A stretch of DNA of 64,000 bases from Microbacterium sp. EYE_78 (GCF_023149035.1 NZ_JAHXMY010000002.1:868001-932000); one strand, 5' to 3'; counted from the stretch's first letter, positions 23,750 through 32,332 are shown. Numbers and translations are program-made. The notes: generated by a model not told the origin, from the sequence alone.

Positions 23750-24718
23750 ATGAGCGAGCCCTGCGTGCGCGACGTGTCGGAGCGCGAGATCCTGGCCCGC
23801 ATCATGGCCGTCCTCGGCCCCCTCTCGACGGCCGAGGTCGGTCCGGGTGACGATGCCGCGGTGATCGCCGTCCCGGGGGGACGCGTGGTTGCAACGACCG
23901 ACACGCTCGTCCACGGTCCGGATTTCCGGCTCGCATGGACGTCGCCGCGCGACCTCGGCTGGAAGGCGGCGGCGGTGAACCTGGCCGACGTCGCGGCGAT
24001 GGGGGCACGTCCCACAGCCCTGCTGGTGGCCCTCGCCCTGCCCGACACCCTGCCGGTGACCTTCGTCGACGGTCTCGCGACCGGCTTCGCAGAGGCGATC
24101 GGCGACCTGGCCCCCGGCTGCGCCGTCGAGGGCGGCGACCTGACGGTCTCGGACACCCTCACCGTCGCGGTCACCGCGCTGGGCGTCCTCGACGATCGTC
24201 CGGTCCTCCGATCGGGTGCGAGGCCCGGGGACACCATCGCGGTCGCGGGCGTCCTCGGCGCGGCCGCCAGGGGACTCGACATCCTCTTCGCGCGGTTCCG
24301 AGGCTCCGACGGGGCGCCCGTGCCCGTGGACGACGCGTCACTGACGGACGTCGAGCGACGCGACGTGGCGGCGCAGCTGCGGCCGCGTCCTCCGCTCGAG
24401 CTGGGGCCCGCGGCGGCTCGAGCGGGCGCGACGGCGATGATGGACGTCTCCGACGGCCTCCTCCTCGACGCGACACGGCTGGCCGACGCGTCGCGGATCA
24501 CGGTGTCGATCGACAGGGAGATGGATGCCGCCGCCCTCCGCGGCGGCGAGGATCACGCCCTCCTCGCGGCCTTCCCTCCGGGCCGGGTGGCGTCCGGCTT
24601 CGATCCGATCGGTCGCGCACTCCCGCGGGGCGGGCACGCGGTGCTCGTCGGCGGGGTTCCGCCGGAGGGTCCCCGAGGGTGGGATCCTTACCGGGACTGG
24701 GACGCCGGCAGGGGCTGA
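23750..24718 (+). CDS. thiL: Thiamine-monophosphate kinase
   Basis: The 322-residue enzyme makes thiamine diphosphate, the active cofactor, from thiamine monophosphate and ATP. It has the AIR-synthase-like fold signatures: EVGPGDDAAVIAVPGGRVVATTDTLV, AAAVNLADVAAMGARPTALL, EGGDLTVSDTLTVAVTALG, and AMMDVSDGLLLDATRLA, followed by GGEDHALLAAF. The ATG has GGAGG at close range. Its last 31 bases overlap the convergent rsmD gene. No TPP riboswitch is visible in the short upstream gap. Confidence 0.92.
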   Translation: MSEPCVRDVSEREILARIMAVLGPLSTAEVGPGDDAAVIAVPGGRVVATTDTLVHGPDFRLAWTSPRDLGWKAAAVNLADVAAMGARPTALLVALALPDTLPVTFVDGLATGFAEAIGDLAPGCAVEGGDLTVSDTLTVAVTALGVLDDRPVLRSGARPGDTIAVAGVLGAAARGLDILFARFRGSDGAPVPVDDASLTDVERRDVAAQLRPRPPLELGPAAARAGATAMMDVSDGLLLDATRLADASRITVSIDREMDAAALRGGEDHALLAAFPPGRVASGFDPIGRALPRGGHAVLVGGVPPEGPRGWDPYRDWDAGRG

Positions 24719-25275
24719 CCGTCCGGAGAGAGCCACCACACGCACGTGTCCCCGTACCGCTTCGACCGCTCCACGACGAGCCCCGGCGGCAGCGCCGGCT
24801 CACCCGACCGGCTCGCCCGTTCCAGCACCACGACGGCGTGCGGGGACAGTCGCGCGGTGAGGAGCGCGAGCGTGGCCGCGACCTCGGCATCCGGCATGTC
24901 GTACGGCGGGTCGACGAACACGAGGTCCCACGAGACCGAGGCTGAGCGCAGGTAGGTGTCGGCCGCAGCCCGGTGCACCGTGAGCCGCCGGCCCGGCAGG
25001 CTGCGGGTGACCGATCGGACGTTCCGTTCGACGACGCCGGCCGCCTTGGCCGACTTCTCGACCAGGTCGGCGGATGCCGCGCCGCGACTGACCGCCTCGA
25101 GCCCGAGCGCTCCCGAGCCGGCGAACAGGTCGAGCACCGCGGCATCCGGCAGCAGGCCCGCCGCATCGAGCGCGCCGAACATCGACTCGCGCACCCGCTC
25201 GCTCGTGGGTCGGGTACCGGCGTCCGGCACGGACAGCGGCAGCGACCCGGCGTCGCCCGCGATGATCCTCGTCAC
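24688..25275 (-). CDS. rsmD: 16S rRNA (guanine(966)-N(2))-methyltransferase RsmD
   Basis: The 195-residue class I SAM methyltransferase modifies G966 of 16S rRNA in the assembled small subunit. It shows MTRIIAGDAGSL, RPTSERVRESMFGAL, the SAM-binding VLDLFAGSGALGLEAVSRGA, and the catalytic FVDPPYDMP. The start GTG at 25275 has TATCGT only six bases upstream on its strand, suggesting a leaderless transcript. The 3' end overlaps thiL by 31 bases in opposite orientation. recG starts divergently 44 bases away, its -10 box lying beside that of rsmD. Confidence 0.93.
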   Translation of the reverse strand: MTRIIAGDAGSLPLSVPDAGTRPTSERVRESMFGALDAAGLLPDAAVLDLFAGSGALGLEAVSRGAASADLVEKSAKAAGVVERNVRSVTRSLPGRRLTVHRAAADTYLRSASVSWDLVFVDPPYDMPDAEVAATLALLTARLSPHAVVVLERASRSGEPALPPGLVVERSKRYGDTCVWWLSPDGQPLPASQSR

Positions 25276-25281
25276 CCCGCC

Positions 25282-25313
25282 ACGATAGCCGCGTCCGCGG
25301 CCGCTCCTAGACT
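25282..25313. promoter_or_regulatory. Divergent -10 boxes of rsmD and recG
   Basis: On the minus strand TATCGT (25282-25287) lies six bases before the rsmD GTG; on the plus strand TAGACT (25308-25313) lies six bases before the recG ATG. The two promoters must overlap in the 44-base gap, and both transcripts would be leaderless. Confidence 0.55.
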
Positions 25314-25319
25314 CGACTC

Positions 25320-27467
25320 ATGCCGCCGCACACCTTGGACACGCCCCTCGGGCCCACGGTGGGCGAGACGGCCAGCAAAGCCCTGAAGCGGGCCTTCGGG
25401 ATGCTGACGGTCGGCGACCTGCTCGCGCACTATCCGCGCCGCTACGCGCAGCGCGGAGAACTCACCCCCATCGACGCGCTCCCGGTCGGTGAGCTCGTGA
25501 CGATCGTCGCCGAAGTGCGCTCGGCGAGCGTCCGGCAGATGCGCGGGCGCCGCGGCGACCTCGTCGAGGCGGTGATCAGCGACGGCCGGGGGACGCTCTC
25601 GCTCACCTTCTTCGGACAGGCCTGGCGGCTGAAGGAGCTGCGGGCGGGGCGGCAGGGGACCTTCTCCGGGAAGGTCGGCGAGTATCGGGGGCAGAAGCAG
25701 CTCACGCATCCCGACTACGAGCTCTTCGATGATGAGGGCGCCGCGCGGATGAACGCCGAGGCCCTTCGGAACGTGCCGATCCCCATCTACCCGGCAACGA
25801 GCACCGTCGCCAGCTGGCAGATCAAACGGTGCGTCGATCAGGTGCTCCCCGGGCTGGGCGATGTCCCCGACCCGCTCCCCGACGAGTTCCGCCGCCGGCA
25901 CGGCCTGCTGGGGGCGCGGACCGCACTGGTCCGCCTGCACGCGCCCGAGTTCCCCGATCAGGTCGCCCCCGCGCGTGAGACGCTGCGGATGCACGAGGCG
26001 CTCGTGCTCCAAGCCGCACTCCTGCAGCAGCGGCAGCTCGTCCGCATGATGTCCGCGACTGCTCGGCCGGCGGGCGCCCTGCTGGAGCGATTCGACGACG
26101 CCCTCCCGTTCGAGCGCACCTCGGATCAGGTCGCGGTCGGTGATCGGATCTCCGCGGATCTCGTCGGCGCCTGGCCGATGAACCGACTCGTGCAGGGCGA
26201 GGTCGGCTCGGGCAAGACCCTGGTCGCCCTGCGCGCGATGCTGCAGGTCGCGCAGTCCGGAGGGCAGTCCGCGCTCATCGCGCCGACGGAGGTGCTCGCG
26301 TCGCAGCACGTCCGCTCGATCGCGCGGATGCTCGGCCCGGCACTGTCGCCCGAGCTCATGCCGACGCTCCTCACCGGGCAGATGGGCGCCGCCGACAGGC
26401 GCAAGGCGGCACTCCGCGTCGCGTCGGGACAGGCGCTCATCGTCGTGGGGACGCACGCCCTCCTGAGTGAGTCGACGACGTTCGCCGACCTCGGCCTCGT
26501 CGTGGTCGACGAGCAGCACCGATTCGGCGTCGATCAGCGCGAGACCCTTCGGGCGAAGGGCGCGGCGCCGCACGTCCTCGTCCTGACGGCGACTCCGATC
26601 CCGCGCACCGTCGCGATGACCGTCTTCGGTGACCTGGACGTCTCGACGATACGGACGCTCCCCGGCGGGCGGGCCGGGATCTCGAGCTTCGTGGCGCCGG
26701 TCGGCGAGAAGCCCGCGTGGTTCGCGCGCGTCTGGGAGCGCGTCGCCGAGGAGGTCGCCCTCGGGCGTCAGGCCTTCGTCGTCTGTCCGGCGATCGACGC
26801 CGCAACCGACTCGGGTGACGAGGAGTCGGCGGAGGGCGACGAGCCGGGGCGGACGCGTTGGGGAGTCGTCCAGGCCGCCGCCCTCCTCGAGGCGCACCCC
26901 GCGTTCGCGGATGTGCGCGTCGAGATCCTCCACGGCAAGATGCCAGGCGACGAGAAGGATGCCGTCATGCAGGCGTTCGCGCGCGGGGACATCGACGTCC
27001 TGGTGGCGACCACGGTCGTCGAGGTCGGCGTGGACGTGCCGAACGCCTCGACGATGGTCATCCTCGAGGCCGACCGATTCGGCGTGTCCCAACTCCATCA
27101 GCTGCGAGGTCGGGTCGGGCGCGGCAGCATCCCCGGACTGTGCCTCCTGGTCACCGAGAGCGATCCCGGCACGCCCGCTCGGCAGCGGGTGGAGGCCGTC
27201 GCCGCGACGACGGACGGGTTCGACCTGGCGGAGGTCGACCTCGAGCTCAGGGGCGAGGGCGACGTCCTCGGCGACGCGCAGTCCGGGGTCCGCTCCTCCC
27301 TTCGGCTGCTGCGGGTCGTCGCGGACGCCGACCTCATCGCCGAGGCCCGTGCCGAGGCCGAGCGCGTGCTCGACGAAGACCCCGCTCTCGAGCACCACCC
27401 GGGACTGGCCGCCTCGATCGCGGGGCGCGTCGGCCAGCAGGAGCGGGCCGCCCTGGCGAAGAACTGA
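25320..27467 (+). CDS. recG: ATP-dependent DNA helicase RecG
   Basis: The 715-residue helicase unwinds stalled replication forks and Holliday-type junctions. An N-terminal wedge/OB domain (about 1-200, with GRGTLSLTFFGQAWRLKELRAG) precedes two RecA-like domains: Walker A LVQGEVGSGKTLVALRAML near residue 297, DEXH-type VVDEQHRFGVDQRETL, LTATPIPRTVAMTVFGDLDVS, then VATTVVEVGVDVPNASTMVI and QLHQLRGRVGRG. Length is slightly above the E. coli enzyme. Between RecA domains an acidic insert (SGDEESAEGDEPG) is present. The start ATG has a -10 box six bases upstream and no ribosome site, so it is probably leaderless. Confidence 0.96.
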   Translation: MPPHTLDTPLGPTVGETASKALKRAFGMLTVGDLLAHYPRRYAQRGELTPIDALPVGELVTIVAEVRSASVRQMRGRRGDLVEAVISDGRGTLSLTFFGQAWRLKELRAGRQGTFSGKVGEYRGQKQLTHPDYELFDDEGAARMNAEALRNVPIPIYPATSTVASWQIKRCVDQVLPGLGDVPDPLPDEFRRRHGLLGARTALVRLHAPEFPDQVAPARETLRMHEALVLQAALLQQRQLVRMMSATARPAGALLERFDDALPFERTSDQVAVGDRISADLVGAWPMNRLVQGEVGSGKTLVALRAMLQVAQSGGQSALIAPTEVLASQHVRSIARMLGPALSPELMPTLLTGQMGAADRRKAALRVASGQALIVVGTHALLSESTTFADLGLVVVDEQHRFGVDQRETLRAKGAAPHVLVLTATPIPRTVAMTVFGDLDVSTIRTLPGGRAGISSFVAPVGEKPAWFARVWERVAEEVALGRQAFVVCPAIDAATDSGDEESAEGDEPGRTRWGVVQAAALLEAHPAFADVRVEILHGKMPGDEKDAVMQAFARGDIDVLVATTVVEVGVDVPNASTMVILEADRFGVSQLHQLRGRVGRGSIPGLCLLVTESDPGTPARQRVEAVAATTDGFDLAEVDLELRGEGDVLGDAQSGVRSSLRLLRVVADADLIAEARAEAERVLDEDPALEHHPGLAASIAGRVGQQERAALAKN

Positions 27468-27512
27468 GAGCGGAGTCGGCACCGGGAAGCGGCACTCGTT
27501 AGGCTCATCCGC

Positions 27513-28010
27513 ATGAGCAACCGGATCGCCGTCGTCCCCGGCTCCTTCGACCCGCCGACCCTGGGACACCTCGACGTGATCCGTCGCGCGGCGGCCCTCT
27601 ACGACCAGCTCCACGTCCTCGTCGTCCACAATCCGGCGAAGCAGGCGATGCTGCCCATCGCTCAGCGACTCACCCTCCTCGAGGAATCCATCCGCGAGAG
27701 CGAGATCGCCGGCGATGTCGTGGTCGCGGCCTGGAGTATGGGACTCCTCGTCGACTACGCCACCGACGTGGGAGCAGGAGTGCTCGTCAAGGGCATCCGG
27801 TCGCAGGTCGACGTCGCGTACGAGACGCCGATGGCGATCGTGAATCGTCACCTCGCGCACGTGGAGACGGTGTTCCTGCTGCCCGACCCCTCCCACGCCC
27901 TGGTGTCGAGCTCTCTGGTCCGTCAGGTCGCGTCGCTCGGGGGAGACGTGTCCCCGTTCGTTCCGGCACCCGTCGCCCGCTTCCTCGACACCGGCGCCGG
28001 AGACATCTGA
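27513..28010 (+). CDS. coaD: Phosphopantetheine adenylyltransferase
   Basis: The 165-residue enzyme joins ATP and 4'-phosphopantetheine to dephospho-CoA, the fourth step of coenzyme A synthesis. It opens with [22 protein letters not shown], whose TLGH corresponds to the nucleotidyltransferase (H/T)xGH motif, and ends with the ISSTxxR-like [21 protein letters not shown]-type [22 protein letters not shown] is also present. TAGGCT at 27500-27505 lies seven bases before the ATG, indicating a leaderless transcript. Length is normal. Confidence 0.95.
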   Translation: MSNRIAVVPGSFDPPTLGHLDVIRRAAALYDQLHVLVVHNPAKQAMLPIAQRLTLLEESIRESEIAGDVVVAAWSMGLLVDYATDVGAGVLVKGIRSQVDVAYETPMAIVNRHLAHVETVFLLPDPSHALVSSSLVRQVASLGGDVSPFVPAPVARFLDTGAGDI

Positions 28011-28068
28011 CGGCGCGCACCCCGCGGTGCGGCCCCGGGGCCGCCGACCCCGCGTACGATGGACGACC

Positions 28069-28641
28069 GTGGTCAGAAAGCATGTGAGCGGTCCGTTCGT
28101 CCTGCCCGTCCGCGACATCTCGCGCAAGCCCGGTGAGATGCGCGAGTTCGATCTGGAGGTCCCCGCCCCGGTCAAGTGGGGCGAGGGGCTCGCCTGGATC
28201 CCCGAGCACGAACCGGTCGACGTGCGGGTCCGCCTCGAGTCGGTGCACGAGGGGATCCTCGTGTCGGCCGAGATCGCGACGACGTACGAGGGCCAGTGCA
28301 GCAGGTGCCTGACGGACCTGACACACCCCCTCGAAGTCGAGTTTCAGGAGCTCTTCGGGTATCCTGGGGACGAAGCGACTGACTTCGAGGTTCAAGACGA
28401 CCACGTGGATCTTGAAACTCCGGTCAGGGATGCGATCGTCCTGTCGCTTCCATTCCAGCCGGTGTGTCAGCCGGACTGCCCCGGACTCGATCCGTCCACG
28501 GGCGAGAAGCTGACCGAAGCGCCGGCTCCGGATGCCCAGATCGACCCGCGCTGGAATGCGCTGGCCGCCTTGTCGGCCCGAACCCCAGACCACGACGACG
28601 AGGCATCGCGCCCCGCCGCCGACGACACAGAGAAGAGCTGA
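28069..28641 (+). CDS. DUF177 (YceD) protein, rRNA-accumulation factor family
   Basis: The 190-residue protein belongs to the YceD/DUF177 family found next to rpmF in most bacteria; in E. coli and plants it is needed for 23S rRNA accumulation. The core GPFVLPVRDISRKPGEMREF leads into a beta-rich region, and two Cys pairs, GQCSRCL and CQPDC, form the usual metal-binding site. The tail is acidic. The start is GTG at 28069; TACGAT at 28055-28060 lies eight bases upstream, so the mRNA is probably leaderless. rpmF follows two bases after the stop. Confidence 0.9.
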   Translation: MVRKHVSGPFVLPVRDISRKPGEMREFDLEVPAPVKWGEGLAWIPEHEPVDVRVRLESVHEGILVSAEIATTYEGQCSRCLTDLTHPLEVEFQELFGYPGDEATDFEVQDDHVDLETPVRDAIVLSLPFQPVCQPDCPGLDPSTGEKLTEAPAPDAQIDPRWNALAALSARTPDHDDEASRPAADDTEKS

Positions 28642-28643
28642 CC

Positions 28644-28853
28644 ATGGCAGGTAACCCCCCGAAGCGGAAGGTCTCCCGCTCCAACACCCGTTCGCGTCGC
28701 GCGCAGTGGAAGGCCGAGGCCCCCACGCTCGTCAAGACCATCGAGAACGGCAAGGTCGTCTACAGCCGCCCGCACCAGGCGAAGGTCGTCACCGACTCGC
28801 AGGGCACCGAGCTGTTCCTCGAGTACAAGGGCCGCAAGGTCGCCGACATCTGA
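28644..28853 (+). CDS. rpmF: Ribosomal protein bL32
   Basis: The 69-residue protein starts MAGNPPKRKVSRSNTRSRRA, the standard L32 N-terminus, and ends in LFLEYKGRKVADI. It lacks the CxxC zinc pairs of the zinc-binding version of L32. The ATG is two bases after the DUF177 stop, with AAGAGCTG as a poor ribosome site, so coupling to DUF177 is likely. Part of the large ribosomal subunit. Confidence 0.95.
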   Translation: MAGNPPKRKVSRSNTRSRRAQWKAEAPTLVKTIENGKVVYSRPHQAKVVTDSQGTELFLEYKGRKVADI

Positions 28854-28863
28854 TCGGCGCGTC

Positions 28864-29556
28864 GTGACCGACGCGGGGACCGAGCACGCGGTGCTCACCG
28901 ATGAGCTCGGGGTCGACATCGACCCCGAGCTCCTTTCGCTTGCGCTCACCCACCGCTCGTACGCCTACGAGCACGGGGGGATCGCGCACAACGAACGCCT
29001 CGAGTTCCTCGGCGACTCCATCCTGGGCTTGGCGGTCACCGTGCACCTTTACCGCACGCATCCCGACCTCGACGAGGGCTCGCTCGCGAAGCGACGGGCC
29101 AGTGTCGTGTCGACCGTCGCGCTGGCGGAGGTGGCACGCAGCATCGGTCTCGGCGCGTACCTGCGGCTCGGCCGAGGCGAGGACCAGACCGGTGGTCGTG
29201 ACAAGGATTCGATCCTCGCGGACACGACCGAGGCCCTGATCGGCGCGACCTACCTCTCGTCGGGCATCGACGAGGCGACCGCGCTCGTCCTGCGTCTGGT
29301 CTCTCCGCTGATGGCCGACCCCGAGCGCTACGGCGCGGCGATGGACCCCAAGACCGCACTGCAGGAGCTCGCCGCTCGGCAGGGTCTCACAGCGCCGTCG
29401 TACGCCGTCGAGGCCGACGGCCCTGATCATCACCGCACGTTCACGGCGACGGTCACGGTGGGAGCGGTGTCCCAGCAGGGCACCGGATCGAGCAAGAAGC
29501 AGGCCGAGATGGCAGCGGCGCTCTCGGTCTGGCGGCATCTGTCGTCGCAGTCTTGA
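28864..29556 (+). CDS. rnc: Ribonuclease III
   Basis: The 230-residue endonuclease cleaves double-stranded RNA and matures rRNA. The catalytic domain shows ALTHRSYAYEHGG and the signature NERLEFLGDSILGLAV with conserved Glu and Asp, then DTTEALIGATYLSSG. A C-terminal dsRNA-binding domain (about 155-225) contains DPKTALQELAARQGLTAPSY and GSSKKQAEMAAALSVWRHL. The start is GTG at 28864, ten bases after rpmF. mutM follows seven bases after its stop. Confidence 0.95.
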   Translation: MTDAGTEHAVLTDELGVDIDPELLSLALTHRSYAYEHGGIAHNERLEFLGDSILGLAVTVHLYRTHPDLDEGSLAKRRASVVSTVALAEVARSIGLGAYLRLGRGEDQTGGRDKDSILADTTEALIGATYLSSGIDEATALVLRLVSPLMADPERYGAAMDPKTALQELAARQGLTAPSYAVEADGPDHHRTFTATVTVGAVSQQGTGSSKKQAEMAAALSVWRHLSSQS

Positions 29557-29563
29557 CGCACGC

Positions 29564-30454
29564 ATGCCCGAACTCCCCGAAGTCGAAGTCGTGCGCGCCG
29601 GACTGGCGCCTGCGCTCACCGACGCGGTGATCGACGCGGTCACCGTCCACGATCCCCGCGCACTGACCCGCCACGTCGGAGATGCCGCGGGCTTCGAGGA
29701 TCGGCTGACCCAGCGCACCGTAAGCGCCGTCGTCCGCCGTGGCAAATTCCTCTGGATGCCCCTCGACGGGGGGACCGACGCCGTGGTCGGCCACCTGGGC
29801 ATGAGCGGACAGATGCTGCTGCGGGCGTCCGGAGCGCCGCCCGAACGACACGAGCGCATCCGTCTGGACATCCGGCATCCGACCCACGGCGACCTCGCCG
29901 TCGTCTTCGCCGACCAGCGGACCTTCGGTTCACTCGCCCTCGACAGCCTCGAGGCGACGCCCGACGGCGCGGCCGGAGGGTGGGGAAGCGCAGCGGCGAC
30001 GGTACCGAGCCAGGTCGCACACATCGCGCGCGATCCGCTCGACCCCGCATTCGACGAGCGCGCGTTCCGGTCGTCGCTGGGCCGGACGCGTTCTGCGATC
30101 AAGCGGGTGCTGCTCGATCAGACGGTGGTGAGCGGCATCGGCAACATCTACGCCGACGAGGCGCTGTGGGCGTCGCGGCTGCACCCCGAGCGGCCGGCAT
30201 CCGAACTGGCGTCCCGTGCAGTCGGCCGACTACTGGTGGAGGTGCGGGCGGTCCTGCAACGAGCCCTCGCCGAGGGCGGGACGAGTTTCGACGCGCAGTA
30301 CGTGAACGTCAACGGTCAGGCCGGCTATTTCGCGCATTCCCTGCAGGCGTACGGGCGTACCGGCGCGCCCTGCTCCCGGTGCGGGACCCCGATCGTGCGG
30401 GTGAGCTTCACCAACCGCTCCAGTCACTACTGCCCGCGCTGTCAGCGTCGCTGA
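29564..30454 (+). CDS. mutM: Formamidopyrimidine-DNA glycosylase
   Basis: The 296-residue base-excision repair enzyme removes 8-oxoguanine and ring-opened purines and nicks the DNA. The catalytic N-terminus is MPELPEVEVVRAGL with Pro2 and Glu3, followed by K in RRGKFLWM, the helix-two-turn-helix KRVLLDQTVVSGIGNIYADEALW, and a C-terminal zinc finger with Cys pairs CSRCG and CPRC. Length is typical. The gene shares the transcription unit with rnc. Nei-type activity is less likely given the PELPEVE start and length. Confidence 0.94.
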   Translation: MPELPEVEVVRAGLAPALTDAVIDAVTVHDPRALTRHVGDAAGFEDRLTQRTVSAVVRRGKFLWMPLDGGTDAVVGHLGMSGQMLLRASGAPPERHERIRLDIRHPTHGDLAVVFADQRTFGSLALDSLEATPDGAAGGWGSAAATVPSQVAHIARDPLDPAFDERAFRSSLGRTRSAIKRVLLDQTVVSGIGNIYADEALWASRLHPERPASELASRAVGRLLVEVRAVLQRALAEGGTSFDAQYVNVNGQAGYFAHSLQAYGRTGAPCSRCGTPIVRVSFTNRSSHYCPRCQRR

Positions 30455-30493
30455 GTCCGGGCGGTCGGTGGGGTGGCCGCCCGGACCCGCGCG

Positions 30494-31591
30494 TCACGAC
30501 AGGCCCTTCTTCCACGCTCCGATGTAGGCCCCCGGCTCGAACCCGAGACGCTCGTTGATGTCGAGCATCGGCCGGTTCTCCTCCGCGTTGAAGGTCAGGA
30601 TGCGCGTCGACTCGGGCAGCATCTCGTGCCAGCGCAGGATGCCTGCACACTTGATGAGCTGCCCGAGCCGGTGCCCGCGGTGCTCCCGGAGGACGAGGGT
30701 GTCCATCTGCTGCGTCGTCGCCGTCTCATCGACGCCCGAGCAGAGCTCGTTGAAGGCGACGACGGCGCCGGTCGCCTCGTGGATCGCGGCCGTGACCAGG
30801 ACGGTCTGGCCGCCTTCGACCATTCGCGCATCGTGTCGCGCGAGACGCTCGACGTCCCACGTCTCCTCATCGAAATCGAGACCCGCAGCGGGGGCGTCGG
30901 TCGACATGCGGCTCTTCGCCCACGCGAAGCTCTCCTGATAGGGCGTCGGCGTCGGGAGCGACCACTGCTCGACGCGGTACCCCTCCGCGTGCGCTCGGGC
31001 CTCGGCCGACAGCTGTCGCACACGCGGGAGGGATGCCTCGACGTCGAGCACGCTCTTTCGGTCGACCTGCTCGAGTGCGTACCCGTGGCGCAGGTAGAAG
31101 CGTGCCGGGCGGTCCTCGGGGATCTCGCCGAACCCGGTCGGCGCGGCCAGCCGCCGAATCCCGGATCCCGGCCGGGGCTCTGGATGCTCCGCCCAGGACT
31201 GCAGGATCCGGCGTCCCCGTGAGCGCGCCGCGGCCTGGATGGTCGAGTGGACGGCGCTGCCGATGCCCTGGCCCTGTACGCGTTCGAGGAGCTCGATGAT
31301 CCAGTAGGCGACGATCGAACCCTCCTCCTGCGGCACGTCGAGGATCGCACGCCCGACGACGTGGCCGTCGACGACCACGATCCAGCTGAGCTTCTCGTTG
31401 TCGGGATCGGGTGCGAAGTGGGGGAGCAGCTGCTCCGGCGTGGCCGCTTCGTCATCGTTGTGACTGATTTCGCGATAGATCTCGTTGCGTACGGCGATCA
31501 TCGCGATGAAGTCGGCAGCGTCCGCTGCGTCGAGTGATGCGGGGACGGTGAGGGGGCGCAGTTCGTGATGCAGCGCGGTCGGGGTGGTCAT
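30494..31591 (-). CDS. GNAT-family N-acetyltransferase with two acetyltransferase domains
   Basis: The 365-residue protein has two GNAT-like halves. The first (about 25-175) has YWIIELLERVQGQGIGSAVHSTI, the acetyl-CoA loop Q-G-x-G-x-G/A, and FYLRHGYALE. The second (about 210-360) has VAFNELCSGVDETATTQQMDTLVLREHRGHRLGQLIK and LTFNAEENRPMLDINERLGF. Tandem GNATs of this size occur in actinobacteria, for example related to mycothiol synthase, but the fingerprint of MshD is not clear, so no substrate is assigned. The ATG has GGAGGA seven bases upstream. Confidence 0.85.
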   Translation of the reverse strand: MTTPTALHHELRPLTVPASLDAADAADFIAMIAVRNEIYREISHNDDEAATPEQLLPHFAPDPDNEKLSWIVVVDGHVVGRAILDVPQEEGSIVAYWIIELLERVQGQGIGSAVHSTIQAAARSRGRRILQSWAEHPEPRPGSGIRRLAAPTGFGEIPEDRPARFYLRHGYALEQVDRKSVLDVEASLPRVRQLSAEARAHAEGYRVEQWSLPTPTPYQESFAWAKSRMSTDAPAAGLDFDEETWDVERLARHDARMVEGGQTVLVTAAIHEATGAVVAFNELCSGVDETATTQQMDTLVLREHRGHRLGQLIKCAGILRWHEMLPESTRILTFNAEENRPMLDINERLGFEPGAYIGAWKKGLS

Positions 31592-31660
31592 CAGCGATCC
31601 TCCGGGTGGGAATGGGGTGGAGCCGGGGACCGCGAGCAGTCGCGGTCCCCGGCGGGGTGA

Positions 31661-31918
31661 TCATCGGCGAGGGGCCAGGAGCGCGCGGCGGCGCTCCCAC
31701 TCCTGCTCGCGGGCATCGCGCTCGCACCGTGCGCGACGGCGGAGCTCGATCTCGGCGCGATCGGCTCGCGGCCGCGTGCTCCAGAGGAGGAGCGCGAGCG
31801 CCAGCCGCATGGCGAGCCGATCGAGGACGGTCTGACGCACCGGACGGTCCGTCGAGGCGGGATGCTGCAGCGCGGCGAGGACCGCCGAGGTGCGCTGCGG
31901 CGCGTGGAGCGTGGACAT
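31661..31918 (-). CDS. Small basic protein of unknown function
   Basis: The 85-residue frame begins MSTLHAPQRTSAVLAAL, has a moderately hydrophobic middle LDRLAMRLALALLLWSTRP and an Arg/Glu-rich helical end. The middle could lie along or cross the membrane. Ribosome site is weak (GAGACGAGAAA). The high Arg and Ala content is also what a chance frame in GC-rich DNA looks like, but the start context and lack of competing frames favour a gene. A small 37-residue gene lies upstream on the same strand, so they may share a transcript. Confidence 0.5.
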   Translation of the reverse strand: MSTLHAPQRTSAVLAALQHPASTDRPVRQTVLDRLAMRLALALLLWSTRPRADRAEIELRRRARCERDAREQEWERRRALLAPRR

Positions 31919-32091
31919 GAGTGTTTCTCGTCTCAGTGGATGGGACAGGGATGCCGCCGGAGGCAGCGGGGATCGTGCCGCAGCACGGAAGGTCGCGGAT
32001 GCGCAGGAAGGCGCGGGACGGCGACGGGCTCGAGGAACGAGTCGGAGAACGTCGCTGGACCGTCAGAAGACGGAGTCCACCCCTGCGAAGA

Positions 32092-32205
32092 TCAGAGGCC
32101 GGTGTGAACGAGCGAGTTCATACGGGTCACGAAGGAGCCGGTCCCCGCACCGCGGCGGAACGCGGAGAACGCTGCTCCGGGGGCGGTGATGATGTCGGTG
32201 ATCAT
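32092..32205 (-). CDS. 37-residue protein with strong promoter and ribosome site
   Basis: A 37-codon frame starts MITDIITAPGAAFSAFRRGA and ends NSLVHTGL before TGA at 32092-32094. Upstream lies AAAGGAGGT, a perfect complement of the 16S rRNA tail, seven bases before the ATG, and beyond it a promoter TTGACG-N18-TATTGT, the best in the window. Three nearby Arg plus small hydrophobic residues suggest an amphipathic or membrane-surface peptide. No family is recognised. Expression signals of this quality in front of an unrelated short frame are unlikely by chance. It could be a small regulatory or membrane peptide; it precedes the 85-residue gene on the same strand and is divergent from smc. Confidence 0.65.
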   Translation of the reverse strand: MITDIITAPGAAFSAFRRGAGTGSFVTRMNSLVHTGL

Positions 32206-32245
32206 GTCGGGGACCTCCTTTCTCGACGTCGTGACGCGAGCACTG

Positions 32246-32275
32246 ACAATAGACCCGCCGTGCGCGCGGCGTCAA
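32246..32275 (-). promoter_or_regulatory. Promoter of the 37-residue protein gene
   Basis: On the minus strand TTGACG (32275-32270) and TATTGT (32251-32246) are separated by 18 bases and lie about 40 bases before the ATG. This is close to the sigma-70-type consensus. Confidence 0.65.
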
Positions 32276-32332
32276 GTGCGGTCGGCGCGTCGTCCGCTAG
32301 CGTGGGGTCGCGACATCGACCGGAGGACCTTC

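Noticed and set aside
25272..28175. A 967-codon frame antisense to recG and coaD, and similar long antisense frames in smc (32297-34225), murA (18058-20412) and rimM/trmD (44506-46602)
   Set aside because: They mirror the real genes, are Arg/Gly/Ala-rich without domains, and lack ribosome sites; long antisense frames are normal at this GC content.
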